A stretch of DNA of 50,974 bases from Bacteroidales bacterium (GTDB lineage: Bacteria; Bacteroidota; Bacteroidia; Bacteroidales; Bacteroidaceae), in the NCBI GenBank assembly GCA_015060835.1, contig SUXT01000008.1:1-50974 (forward strand). The letters run 5' to 3'. A program made the position numbers and the translations under genes. Under the pieces are notes generated by a model that worked only from the letters and a program-made list of their open reading frames with translations, did not search any database and had not been told where the DNA came from. This document shows positions 16,288-24,050 of this stretch, piece by piece (position 1 is the first letter of the stretch; every line of letters starts with the position of its first letter).

Positions 16288-16908
16288 TCAAATTTCTGCG
16301 TATATGGTGATACCGGTATTAGCCTTAATCAAATATTTAGCATCATCAAATATGTAGATATTATATTTTTTATCTTCTTCGTCGTAGTATTCTGAAAAAT
16401 CCTCGCTTCCTGCAAATGTGCCGTCAATCATGTAATATCTGATTTTGTAATCATATTTTTCGTAATCATTCTCACGACTGTATTCGTAATCTATACGGTA
16501 ATCGGTATTTACAAAAAATTCGGCCCCTTGTTTATTGATTCCTATATACCAGGATGGGTCATAACCGGATTTCACCAATGCTTGTCCGGTATTATCGTGT
16601 ACTCCCCAGTTAGATGATATAATATATCCGTTGTTATACGACCGGAAATTGAATCTATAAGATTGTATGCCAAATGATGCAATCAGACTTAGAATACATG
16701 GAGCAATTATACTGAAACGTATATATTTGTCATCTGTTGCCAAATTAGTTATTAATATTACAATTGCAATTAGTGTTAGTCCAATTACAATTGACAACAT
16801 TGTAGGGGATGCATCAAAGAATGATGCAATCAACGGATATATGAATATGCTTAGAATAATTCCTAATATTGATATAATGACCGTGAATATTAAAATTGCA
16901 ATCTTCAT
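16288..16908 (-). CDS. Uncharacterised membrane protein between CD225 and DUF2752 genes
   Basis: I do not recognise the family. The 206-aa protein has three predicted membrane helices in the first half (about residues 4-28, 38-58 and 66-84). A soluble second half follows, rich in tyrosine, aspartate and glutamate (about 85-206), with no cysteine motif. Base composition is more AT-rich than the flanking housekeeping genes. Its place between a CD225 and a DUF2752 gene on one strand suggests a joint membrane function. Confidence 0.75.
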   Translation of the reverse strand: MKIAILIFTVIISILGIILSIFIYPLIASFFDASPTMLSIVIGLTLIAIVILITNLATDDKYIRFSIIAPCILSLIASFGIQSYRFNFRSYNNGYIISSNWGVHDNTGQALVKSGYDPSWYIGINKQGAEFFVNTDYRIDYEYSRENDYEKYDYKIRYYMIDGTFAGSEDFSEYYDEEDKKYNIYIFDDAKYLIKANTGITIYAEI

Positions 16909-16956
16909 AAGGATAAAAAAAATACGTGTGTTTTTGTAGACTTAAGTTCAACTCTA

Positions 16957-17433
16957 TCATCCAAGGAATCCGCCAATAAAGCCAATAATGAAACTGACTA
17001 TACCGAGTCCCAATGAAATGATGCACCATGTTTTGGCTTGTTCCGAACTCTTTATAGCTCCGGCTTTGTCGCCTTGTGCCCACAACTTCTCTACTTTGCT
17101 GGAATATATAATTGCAGCAATACCTGTGGGCAAACAGCATAACAAGGTGGATAGTATGGCAGGAATCATATAGTTTTGTGGACATTGATTGCCTGCAAAA
17201 TTTGGATTATAGGGTGTTGATGGCGATTGAACAGGAGTTACAGGCGGAACCGGTGGATTATTGTATGTATTAAACAATGGTTTCAATTCTTGAACATCTC
17301 CGGCTTTTTCCCAATTTCTCATTCCCTTGCACCATACATAAGTGTCTTTTGTTACTCCTACATTTATAAGGTTATCTTTTGTGGTAGGACCTGATTGCTG
17401 TCCGGCAGCATTTAAATAATAATAAGAATTCAT
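16957..17433 (-). CDS. GYF_2-CD225/dispanin two-domain protein
   Basis: The 158-aa protein starts with a GYF_2 (DUF4339) domain, about residues 3-55 (YYYLNAAGQQSGP, then YVWCKGMRNWEKAGDV). A proline-rich linker follows (VPPVTPVQSPSTP), then a CD225/dispanin domain with two membrane helices (about 82-105 and 130-155; YMIPAILSTLLCCLPTGIAA). CD225 is the domain of interferon-induced transmembrane proteins, and bacterial members have no settled role. GYF_2 domains are thought to bind proteins. The gene heads a small minus-strand cluster and has a -7 box at 17463-17470. Confidence 0.9.
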   Translation of the reverse strand: MNSYYYLNAAGQQSGPTTKDNLINVGVTKDTYVWCKGMRNWEKAGDVQELKPLFNTYNNPPVPPVTPVQSPSTPYNPNFAGNQCPQNYMIPAILSTLLCCLPTGIAAIIYSSKVEKLWAQGDKAGAIKSSEQAKTWCIISLGLGIVSFIIGFIGGFLG

Positions 17434-17462
17434 GTGTAGTTGTTTTATAATAATAGTTTCTG

Positions 17463-17470
17463 CAAAAATA
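17463..17470 (-). promoter_or_regulatory. Candidate -7 box for the CD225 cluster
   Basis: The minus strand reads TATTTTTG, 29 bp before the ATG at 17433. A TTG lies 22 bp further upstream (17493-17495), slightly beyond the usual spacing for the -33 element. Confidence 0.5.
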
Positions 17471-17582
17471 TAAAATAATGATTTATAATCTCCAATATTT
17501 CATTAAATTTTCACCAAAATTTTTAAAAAAAATCGATAATGGTTTTTGTATATTATTTCTTTAACCCCTCGGCATTGATTAT

Positions 17583-17942
17583 ATGCGCCGTTATAGATTC
17601 GACGACAGCGATACGATAGAGAGAATAACCGGTGTGCCTTGCCCCGAGTTTAGGGTTGTCGAGTATGAAATGGGTGGTAGCAGTTTCAATGGCGACTATG
17701 ATGATTTTCTGATTGTGGAATTTGAGCAGATGCCGACGAAGGAGTTTTATCAGGTATTGGACAGTCTTGTAAAAGCAGAAGGCAGTTATTGGAACTGTAA
17801 TAATGGGGAGTATCATTACAGCCGAATGTGGGGCAATGGCATGCCGGCTCCCGAGGGTGAGGATGACAATGAGGATATGTCGTTGAGTTTCACAATGAAG
17901 AGAGGAGAAAATAGAGCGGAGATCAGATATGGGGCATGGTGA
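17583..17942 (+). pseudogene. Probable C-terminal remnant of an unidentified protein
   Basis: There is an open frame of 119 codons from ATG 17583, but the frame stays open only back to a stop at 17562. There is no signal peptide or promoter box near the start, and the protein begins abruptly inside what reads as a domain (RRYRFDDSDTIERITGVPCP). Composition is protein-like (acidic, aromatic, balanced), unlike chance frames. It is most easily explained as the end of a larger gene whose beginning was lost, though a short real gene cannot be excluded. The flanks 17471-17582 and 17943-18023 are AT-rich with no other feature. Confidence 0.45.
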
Positions 17943-18023
17943 TATTTGTGTGTAGCATAGGGTTACAACACACTTATGCAAAAAAAAGTTTTCAAAAGGG
18001 GGCATTTATTCGATATTTTGTTT

Positions 18024-18031
18024 TATTTTTG
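18024..18031 (+). promoter_or_regulatory. Candidate -7 box for the porin-pot operon
   Basis: TATTTTTG is an exact TAnnTTTG, 127 bp before the porin ATG at 18158. The leader is long (about 120 nt) and could carry regulation, but I see no riboswitch I can name. No -33 match is visible. Confidence 0.45.
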
Positions 18032-18157
18032 TCCGCGAAATTGTGGTTGTGAGTTCGTTGTTAAGCGAGTCTTGTAGCCGCATTTTTTTTACAAAAACCG
18101 CAAATTAAAGTGAAATATTAAAATATACTCTTATGTAATTAAACTTTTTACTGCTTA

Positions 18158-19303
18158 ATGAAGAAACTCTTAACCTTTTTGGGGGTCATATTTTTTATGG
18201 CCGGTTCCACAGTTTGGGCGCAGGAAGTTAATAGTAGTGCGACGCTGTCCGGAACCTCTTCCGTAGAGGATATAACTGTGAAAAATGATGCGGAAGGAGG
18301 AACTCAGATTTCTCTTGATACGCGATTTGGTTATGAACATCAGTCATCCGGTAAAAGGGCCGGGTTTGGTGGTGATAGTTTCCTGTTGAACATTGACGGT
18401 AAAATAGGCAAGCGATTTTCGTATAGTCTTAATCACTCTCTTGTGTCGCCTGCCGGTGAAAATTCAACAATTTTTGATGCTACAAGATGGCTTACGCTGA
18501 GCTACGAATTGGGCAACTTTACCTTTACTGCTGGTAAGGATGCACTGATGGTGGGTAGTTTCGAGTACGACGCCTATGAACTTGATTGTTATTACGAGAT
18601 GGGCTCCATGTTCAACTACAATATGAACTGTTGGCTGTGGGGCGCGTCGGCTATGTGGACCAACAATGCCGAGACTTCGTCGTTTGCTTTCCAGGTGGCC
18701 AATTCTCCATTTGCATTTGTTCCTAAGGATGATAATCTCTTCGCATACGGCCTGGGGTGGTATGGCATGTGGGATAACTACGAGTCTATCTGGACGGTGA
18801 ATATGATGGAGTATGAGCCGGGTAAGTTCGTCAAGATGCTGGCATTGGGCAATATGTTCTACTTGGGTGATTTTGAACTTATGTTAGACTACATTGCCCG
18901 TACATCTGATTTGAGCAAAGGCTTAGGCAAGGATTATACTCTCACTGTGCAGCCTGCATATAACTTTGGCGAGTCGTTGCGTCTGTTCGGTCGTTTCGGT
19001 ATTGAGAAAACAGATGATGATGTTCCGTACGACTTTCTTGGCGAGTATCTCTCTGTAGAGGATAAAGTGCTTGCCAATGAGGAGAATGAGTATGTTATGC
19101 CTGCATATATAGCCAATGGCAAGGAGTATATCTACTATGGCGCAGGTTTGGAGTATTTCCCATTGAAAGAGAATAAAGGTATTCGCATTCACGCAGCGTG
19201 GGCATCGAACAACTATACTAAGCGTCATATGATAAACGTAGGACTTACTTGGAAATTCGATGTGGTAGGTGCCATCAGATTTTTGGCCAACGAGGCAAAA
19301 TAG
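18158..19303 (+). CDS. Outer-membrane porin linked to the polyamine transporter genes
   Basis: The 381-aa protein has a signal peptide (residues 1-21, ending TVWAQ) and a long run of alternating beta strands with aromatic girdles (DTRFGYEH, FSYSLNHSLV, WLTLSYELGNFTFTAGKDAL). It resembles the phosphate-selective porin O/P type of barrel. The stop is 39 bp before potA on the same strand, with no terminator in the gap. This suggests it is the outer-membrane entry pore for the substrate of the PotABCD system; that link is inference from the operon. Confidence 0.82.
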   Translation: MKKLLTFLGVIFFMAGSTVWAQEVNSSATLSGTSSVEDITVKNDAEGGTQISLDTRFGYEHQSSGKRAGFGGDSFLLNIDGKIGKRFSYSLNHSLVSPAGENSTIFDATRWLTLSYELGNFTFTAGKDALMVGSFEYDAYELDCYYEMGSMFNYNMNCWLWGASAMWTNNAETSSFAFQVANSPFAFVPKDDNLFAYGLGWYGMWDNYESIWTVNMMEYEPGKFVKMLALGNMFYLGDFELMLDYIARTSDLSKGLGKDYTLTVQPAYNFGESLRLFGRFGIEKTDDDVPYDFLGEYLSVEDKVLANEENEYVMPAYIANGKEYIYYGAGLEYFPLKENKGIRIHAAWASNNYTKRHMINVGLTWKFDVVGAIRFLANEAK

Positions 19304-19342
19304 TTAACAGTTTTATTTATCCCGATTTATTTAGATTAAGAA

Positions 19343-20725
19343 ATGAAAGATTCAAATTTCATCATCGAGTTAAGTCATATTTCAAAGAGTTTTGACGATA
19401 AACAGGTTTTGGATGATGTTAGTTTGTTTGTGAAGAAGGGCGAGTTTGTAACTATTCTTGGTCCTTCGGGTTGTGGTAAGACTACGTTGTTGCGTATCTT
19501 GGCCGGATTTGGCACTGCCAACAAGGGTGAGATAAAGATTGCGGGCGAGGATATTACTATGGTTCCGCCGCACGAGCGTCCTGTGAATACTGTCTTCCAG
19601 CGATATGCGCTCTTCCCACACCTTAATGTATACGACAATATAGCCTTTGGCCTGAAATTGAAAAAGGTGAAGGAGGATGAGATTGAGGCGCGTGTGAGAA
19701 AGGCATTGAAGATGGTGGGTATGACCGACTATGAGTGGCGCGATGTGAACTCTCTCTCGGGTGGTCAGCAGCAGCGTGTGGCTATTGCGCGTGCCATCAT
19801 CAACCGTCCGCAGGTGTTGTTGCTGGACGAGCCGTTGGCTGCGCTCGACCTGAAAATGCGCAAGGATATGCAGATGGAACTTAAGGATATGCACAAGACG
19901 CTGGGTATCACTTTTATATATGTAACACATGATCAGGAGGAGGCACTCACGCTCAGTGACACCATTGTTGTAATGAGCGAGGGACGTGTTCAGCAGATTG
20001 GTACGCCTACCGATATATATAATGAGCCTGTAAACTCTTTCGTAGCCGACTTCATTGGCGAGAGTAACATCTTGAACGGTATTATGGTGCATGACCGCTT
20101 GGTTCGTTTTATGAATCGCGACTTCGAGTGTGTTGATGCCGGTTTTGGCGAGAATGCTCCGGTGGATGTCGTTATTCGCCCGGAGGATGTTTACATAATG
20201 GCGAAGTGTGCTTCGGGTATGTTCGAGGGCGTTGTGCAGTCGTGCATATTCAAAGGTGTGCACTATGAGATGATTGTGCTTACTCCCGATGGTTATGAGA
20301 TTATGATTCAGGATTATAATGCCTTCGAAGTGGGACAGGAGGTGAGCCTCATTGTAAAGCCTTCGGATATTCATGTAATGCAGAAGGAGCGCATTACAAA
20401 TACCTTCGAGGGTACTATGGTCGATGCTACCCATATAAATATTCTCGGTACGCAGCTTGTATGCAACGAGCAGCCTGATGTGACGGGCGGCGAGAAGATA
20501 GAGGTTGAGGTTGACTTCGATAAGATTGAGCTTATGGACAACAAGGAGGATGGTATGTTGGTTGGCGACGTGCGCTTTATCCTCTATAAAGGCGACCACT
20601 ATCATTTGACTGTGCGCACAGAGGGTGGTGACAATATCTATGTAGATACACACGATGTGTGGGATGACAGAGATATTGTGGGTGTGAAGATTCAGCCCGA
20701 CGATATGCGGATCAAGAGAGTATAA
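19343..20725 (+). CDS. potA: Spermidine/putrescine ABC transporter ATP-binding protein
   Basis: The 460-aa protein has an N-terminal ABC ATPase: Walker [10 protein letters not shown] (about residues 40-48), signature [14 protein letters not shown], Walker B VLLLDEP and switch histidine THDQEE. TOBE-type regulatory domains follow (about 240-460). It is longer than typical PotA (about 380 residues) because of an extended C-terminal part with what looks like a second TOBE unit (about 355-460). It powers uptake through PotB and PotC. The Q-loop region reads [10 protein letters not shown], with R where most PotA have S. The next gene starts 21 bp downstream. Confidence 0.95.
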   Translation: MKDSNFIIELSHISKSFDDKQVLDDVSLFVKKGEFVTILGPSGCGKTTLLRILAGFGTANKGEIKIAGEDITMVPPHERPVNTVFQRYALFPHLNVYDNIAFGLKLKKVKEDEIEARVRKALKMVGMTDYEWRDVNSLSGGQQQRVAIARAIINRPQVLLLDEPLAALDLKMRKDMQMELKDMHKTLGITFIYVTHDQEEALTLSDTIVVMSEGRVQQIGTPTDIYNEPVNSFVADFIGESNILNGIMVHDRLVRFMNRDFECVDAGFGENAPVDVVIRPEDVYIMAKCASGMFEGVVQSCIFKGVHYEMIVLTPDGYEIMIQDYNAFEVGQEVSLIVKPSDIHVMQKERITNTFEGTMVDATHINILGTQLVCNEQPDVTGGEKIEVEVDFDKIELMDNKEDGMLVGDVRFILYKGDHYHLTVRTEGGDNIYVDTHDVWDDRDIVGVKIQPDDMRIKRV

Positions 20726-20746
20726 CAACTTAACAGATAGTGTGAT

Positions 20747-21544
20747 ATGAAGTGGTTGTTAAGGTATTTTATGAAGAGAAGTAATTGGAGTATTCCTTAC
20801 TTTATATTCTTGATAATTTTTGTGGCGGTGCCGTTGGTGCTTATCTTCCTGTATGCATTTCAGGATGCTGACGGTAACTTCACTCTCTCCAATTTTGCTA
20901 AATTTATTTCAAGCCCCGAGGCGGCCAATACCTTTGTCTATTCAATAGGTGTGGCCATAGTAACCACGGTGCTCTGTATTCTGCTGGGTTACCCTGCGGC
21001 TTATATTCTGAGCAACTCGGAACTGTGTCGATCTAAGGTGATGGTTGTGCTCTTTATCCTTCCGATGTGGATTAACATCCTTGTGCGTACGCTGGCTACA
21101 GTGGCATTGTTCGACTTCTTGCGTCTGCCGCTGGGCGAGGGTGCTTTGATATTCGGTATGGTGTATAACTTCCTGCCTTTTATGATTTACCCCATCTACA
21201 ATGTTATGCAGAAGATGGATCATAGCTACATTGAGGCGGCGCAGGACTTGGGTGCCAACCCTATGACGGTGTTCCGTAAGGTTGTGGTGCCGTTGTCGAT
21301 GCCCGGTGTGATGAGTGGAGTGATGATGGTATTTATGCCAACAATCTCTACATTCGCCATTGCCGAGTTGCTGACAATGAACAATATAAAACTGTTTGGT
21401 ACAACCATTCAGGAGAATATAAATAACGGAATGTGGAACTATGGCGCTGCCTTGTCGCTCATTATGTTGGTGATTATCTTTGCCACCAACCTGTTTAGCG
21501 ATGACGGCGAGGAGGGTGCTTCAAATGAGGGAGGAATCATCTGA
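20747..21544 (+). CDS. potB: Spermidine/putrescine ABC transporter permease PotB
   Basis: The 265-aa protein has six predicted membrane helices and the permease EAA motif that docks on the ATPase (YIEAAQDLGANPMTVFRKVV, about residues 161-180). It partners with PotC in the inner membrane. Its TGA stop shares a base with the ATG of potC (TGATG), so the two subunits are translationally coupled. The 39-residue N-terminus includes a basic stretch (MKRSNWS) usual for this subunit. Confidence 0.94.
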   Translation: MKWLLRYFMKRSNWSIPYFIFLIIFVAVPLVLIFLYAFQDADGNFTLSNFAKFISSPEAANTFVYSIGVAIVTTVLCILLGYPAAYILSNSELCRSKVMVVLFILPMWINILVRTLATVALFDFLRLPLGEGALIFGMVYNFLPFMIYPIYNVMQKMDHSYIEAAQDLGANPMTVFRKVVVPLSMPGVMSGVMMVFMPTISTFAIAELLTMNNIKLFGTTIQENINNGMWNYGAALSLIMLVIIFATNLFSDDGEEGASNEGGII

Positions 21545-22341
21545 TGAAAAGATTTTTTGCTCAGGCCTATTTGTGGCTTCTTTTGGCTATGCTCTATGCG
21601 CCGATTCTTATTATTGCTGTATTCTCTTTTACTGAGGCGAAGGTGCTTGGTAACTGGACGGGCTTCTCGACCAAGTTATACACCTCCCTGTTCTCAGGCG
21701 GTGTGCATCACTCTCTGTTGAGTGCCATAGAAAATACGCTCATAATTGCTTTTGTGGCTGCTGCTGCATCTACTATGCTGGGTAGCGTTGCTGCTGTGGG
21801 AATACATAAACTGTATGGTCGCAAGAAGATGGTAATGAATACTTTGAATAATCTTCCGATGCTTAATCCCGATATTATTACAGGTATATCATTGTTCCTT
21901 TTGTTCGTGAGTATTGGAGTTACTCAGGGTTACACGACTGTTATCCTGGCACATATCACATTCTGCACCCCATACGTTGTGCTGTGTGTCTTGCCGCGTC
22001 TGCAACAGATGAATCCCAATATCTATGAGGCTGCATTGGACTTGGGTGCCACTCCTGCGCAAGCGCTGCGTAAGGTTATCATCCCTGAGATTAAGCCGGG
22101 TATGATCAGTGGCTTCATCCTTGCTTTCACTCTCTCTATTGACGATTTCGCTGTAACTATTTTTACCATTGGAACTGAGGGACTTGAAACCCTTTCGACA
22201 TACATCTATGCTGATGCCCGCAAGGGTGGTCTCACTCCTGAGTTGCGCCCGCTGTCGACGATTATCTTCGTTACGGTGCTGGTGTTGTTGATTGTAATAA
22301 ATGTGCGCTCACAACGCGCTAAAAATAATAAACAAGCATAA
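21544..22341 (+). CDS. potC: Spermidine/putrescine ABC transporter permease PotC
   Basis: The 265-aa protein has six predicted helices and an EAA loop (YEAALDLGATPAQALRKVII, about residues 161-180). The start of the mature fold (LLAMLYAPILIIAVFSF) and the DDFAVTIFTIG segment are typical of PotC. It overlaps both neighbours by one base (TGATG before, TAATG after), giving near-equal synthesis of the transporter parts. Confidence 0.94.
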   Translation: MKRFFAQAYLWLLLAMLYAPILIIAVFSFTEAKVLGNWTGFSTKLYTSLFSGGVHHSLLSAIENTLIIAFVAAAASTMLGSVAAVGIHKLYGRKKMVMNTLNNLPMLNPDIITGISLFLLFVSIGVTQGYTTVILAHITFCTPYVVLCVLPRLQQMNPNIYEAALDLGATPAQALRKVIIPEIKPGMISGFILAFTLSIDDFAVTIFTIGTEGLETLSTYIYADARKGGLTPELRPLSTIIFVTVLVLLIVINVRSQRAKNNKQA

Positions 22342-23654
22342 TGAAACAACTGTTTTATATACTCTTTGCGGTATTTGCCGTGATTTGTACGGGCTGTTCG
22401 CATGACGATTCCCGAAAGTCAATACTCAAAGTATACAATTGGGCCGACTATATCGACGAGTCGCTGCTGTCCGAGTTTGAGAAATGGTACTACGAACAGA
22501 CCGGCGAAGAGGTTACTGTTGTATATCAACTATTTGATATCAACGAGATTATGCTTGCCAAGATTGAGCGCGGCAAGGAGGATTTCGATGTGGTATGCCC
22601 CTCGGAGTATATCATTGAGCGTATGCTCAAGAACGATTTGCTGTTGCCTATAAACAAGGATTTTGGCAATACTCCCAACTATTTGGGCAATGTCTCGCCA
22701 TTTATCCACGATGTCTTCGACAAGATTGACGGCGGCGGTAAGAATGCCAATGACTACTCTGTCGGTTATATGTGGGGTACCACAGGTTTCCTTTATAATA
22801 CGAAGTATGTTACACGCGAGGAAGCAAGCACATGGACATCGCTGTGGAATAAGAAGTTCGACAAGAAGCTGCTTATCAAGGATGCTTTCCGCGATGTATA
22901 TAGTCCGTTGTTGATTTACGCCAATCAGGAGCGTATTGCTGCGGGTGAGGTTACATTGGATGAACTGATGCACGATGCTTCGGACGAGTCTATCGCTGTT
23001 GTGGAGGCTCTTTTGAAGAAGGCGAAGCCTTACGTTGCCGGCTGGGAGGCTGACTTCGGCAAGGAGGTTATGACCAAGGAGAAGGCGTGGCTAAACCTCT
23101 CATGGAGCGGAGATGCTGCGTGGGCTATCGAAGAGGCCAATGCGGTGGATGTGAAGTTGGACTATGTTGTCCCCAAAGAGGGTAGTATCATGTGGTTCGA
23201 CGGCTGGGTTATCCCTAAGTATGCAAAGAATATCAAGGCTGCATCGTACTTCATTAACTTTATGTGTATGCCCGAGAATGCCATCCGCAACATGGACGAG
23301 ATAGGCTATGTGAGTGTAATCGGTACTGAAGATGTAATGGAGTATATGTCCGAGTCGGCTGTGGAGGCCGGTTATAAGGAGCCTATGGATCTTACCTACT
23401 TCTTTGGTGAGGGTGCCGATAGCGTGGTAATAAACTCTGTGATGTATCCCGACCGCGAGGTTATCGAGCGCTGTGGCATGATGCACGACAGCGGCCCGCG
23501 TACCGAGGCTATGCTGGCTATGTGGTCGAGAGTAAAGGGCGACAACCTCAATAACTGGATGGTGGTGGTGATTTTTGCGGCCTTTGGTTTGCTGTTGGTT
23601 GCGGGCGTTATGCGCAAGATGAAAAAACGTCGCCAGCGTTGTCGCAGATGGTAG
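22341..23654 (+). CDS. potD: Spermidine/putrescine-binding lipoprotein PotD with an extra C-terminal membrane helix
   Basis: The 437-aa protein has a lipoprotein signal peptide (lipobox ICTGC at about residue 19). A PotD-type solute-binding domain follows (KVYNWADYIDESLLSEFEKW at the start; aromatic pocket residues such as WSGDAAW). Polyamine-binding PotD proteins are about 350 residues. Here the domain is followed by a hydrophobic helix at about 405-422 (WMVVVIFAAFGLLLVAGVM) and a very basic tail (KMKKRRQRCRRW). The protein would therefore be tethered to the inner membrane at both ends. The substrate (putrescine, spermidine or another cation) is not determined by sequence alone. Confidence 0.93.
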   Translation: MKQLFYILFAVFAVICTGCSHDDSRKSILKVYNWADYIDESLLSEFEKWYYEQTGEEVTVVYQLFDINEIMLAKIERGKEDFDVVCPSEYIIERMLKNDLLLPINKDFGNTPNYLGNVSPFIHDVFDKIDGGGKNANDYSVGYMWGTTGFLYNTKYVTREEASTWTSLWNKKFDKKLLIKDAFRDVYSPLLIYANQERIAAGEVTLDELMHDASDESIAVVEALLKKAKPYVAGWEADFGKEVMTKEKAWLNLSWSGDAAWAIEEANAVDVKLDYVVPKEGSIMWFDGWVIPKYAKNIKAASYFINFMCMPENAIRNMDEIGYVSVIGTEDVMEYMSESAVEAGYKEPMDLTYFFGEGADSVVINSVMYPDREVIERCGMMHDSGPRTEAMLAMWSRVKGDNLNNWMVVVIFAAFGLLLVAGVMRKMKKRRQRCRRW

Positions 23655-23678
23655 GATGTAAGCAGATATAATTTTAGT

Positions 23679-23718
23679 ACATGGGAACTTTTGATGATAT
23701 TTCATAAAGTTCCCATGT
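23679..23718 (+). terminator. Stem-loop terminator after potD
   Basis: Arms ACATGGGAACTTT (23679-23691) and AAAGTTCCCATGT (23706-23718) form a 13-bp perfect stem, starting 25 bp after the potD stop and followed by TTCTTA. It separates the transporter operon from the glutamine-synthetase-family gene. The stretch 23719-23845 is AT-rich with no recognisable feature. Confidence 0.75.
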
Positions 23719-23845
23719 TTCTTATAATGGTTTTGCAATAATTTTACTCCTCTTCTCTGTTACTTACAAAAATTATTATATCTTTGTCGTTTGACTTGCA
23801 ATTTGTATTGTAGAATTGCAGTTGTTTTTACATAATGATAAATTT

Positions 23846-24034
23846 AGAAACTGTTTGAATTTTATTAGAAAATAATACTATATTTGCGATGTTCATTTCG
23901 GCTTATTTGAGTCTATTTTGGCATCTTTTCTTTCTTATTTTTTGGAAATAGCCCGCTATTCCCTGCAAAATAATAAAGAAAATCTACTCAAAATATCTCT
24001 CAAATAATTCCGAAATAAAATTCAAACAGCTTCT
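23846..24034 (-). mobile_element. Family 2 foldback element 2d (189 bp, complete)
   Basis: This is a near-identical, inverted copy of 14330-14518. The ends are AGAAACTGTTTGAATTTTAT and ATAAAATTCAAACAGCTTCT, and the central hairpin is GGAAATAGC-CC-GCTATTCC. It ends 16 bp before the start codon of the glutamine-synthetase-family gene, so it forms that gene's whole upstream region. It carries a plus-strand promoter (23854-23886). Confidence 0.85.
23854..23886 (+). promoter_or_regulatory. Complete promoter inside element 2d, reading into the glutamine-synthetase-family gene
   Basis: TTTG (23854-23857) is followed after exactly 21 bp by TATATTTG (23879-23886). These are the same bases and spacing as in copy 2c. 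The predicted RNA starts near 23893 and would carry the element's hairpin as a roughly 155-nt 5' leader. No other promoter is visible between the potD terminator and the gene. Confidence 0.65.
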
Positions 24035-24050
24035 TAATAAAATTAGTAAT

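Noticed and set aside
18032-18157. Riboswitch in the 120-nt leader of the porin-pot operon
   Set aside because: I could not fit it to any known class; only a long AT-rich leader is visible.
19382-20728. Long antisense open frame (448 codons) opposite potA
   Set aside because: It lies wholly inside potA on the other strand and has no recognisable motif.
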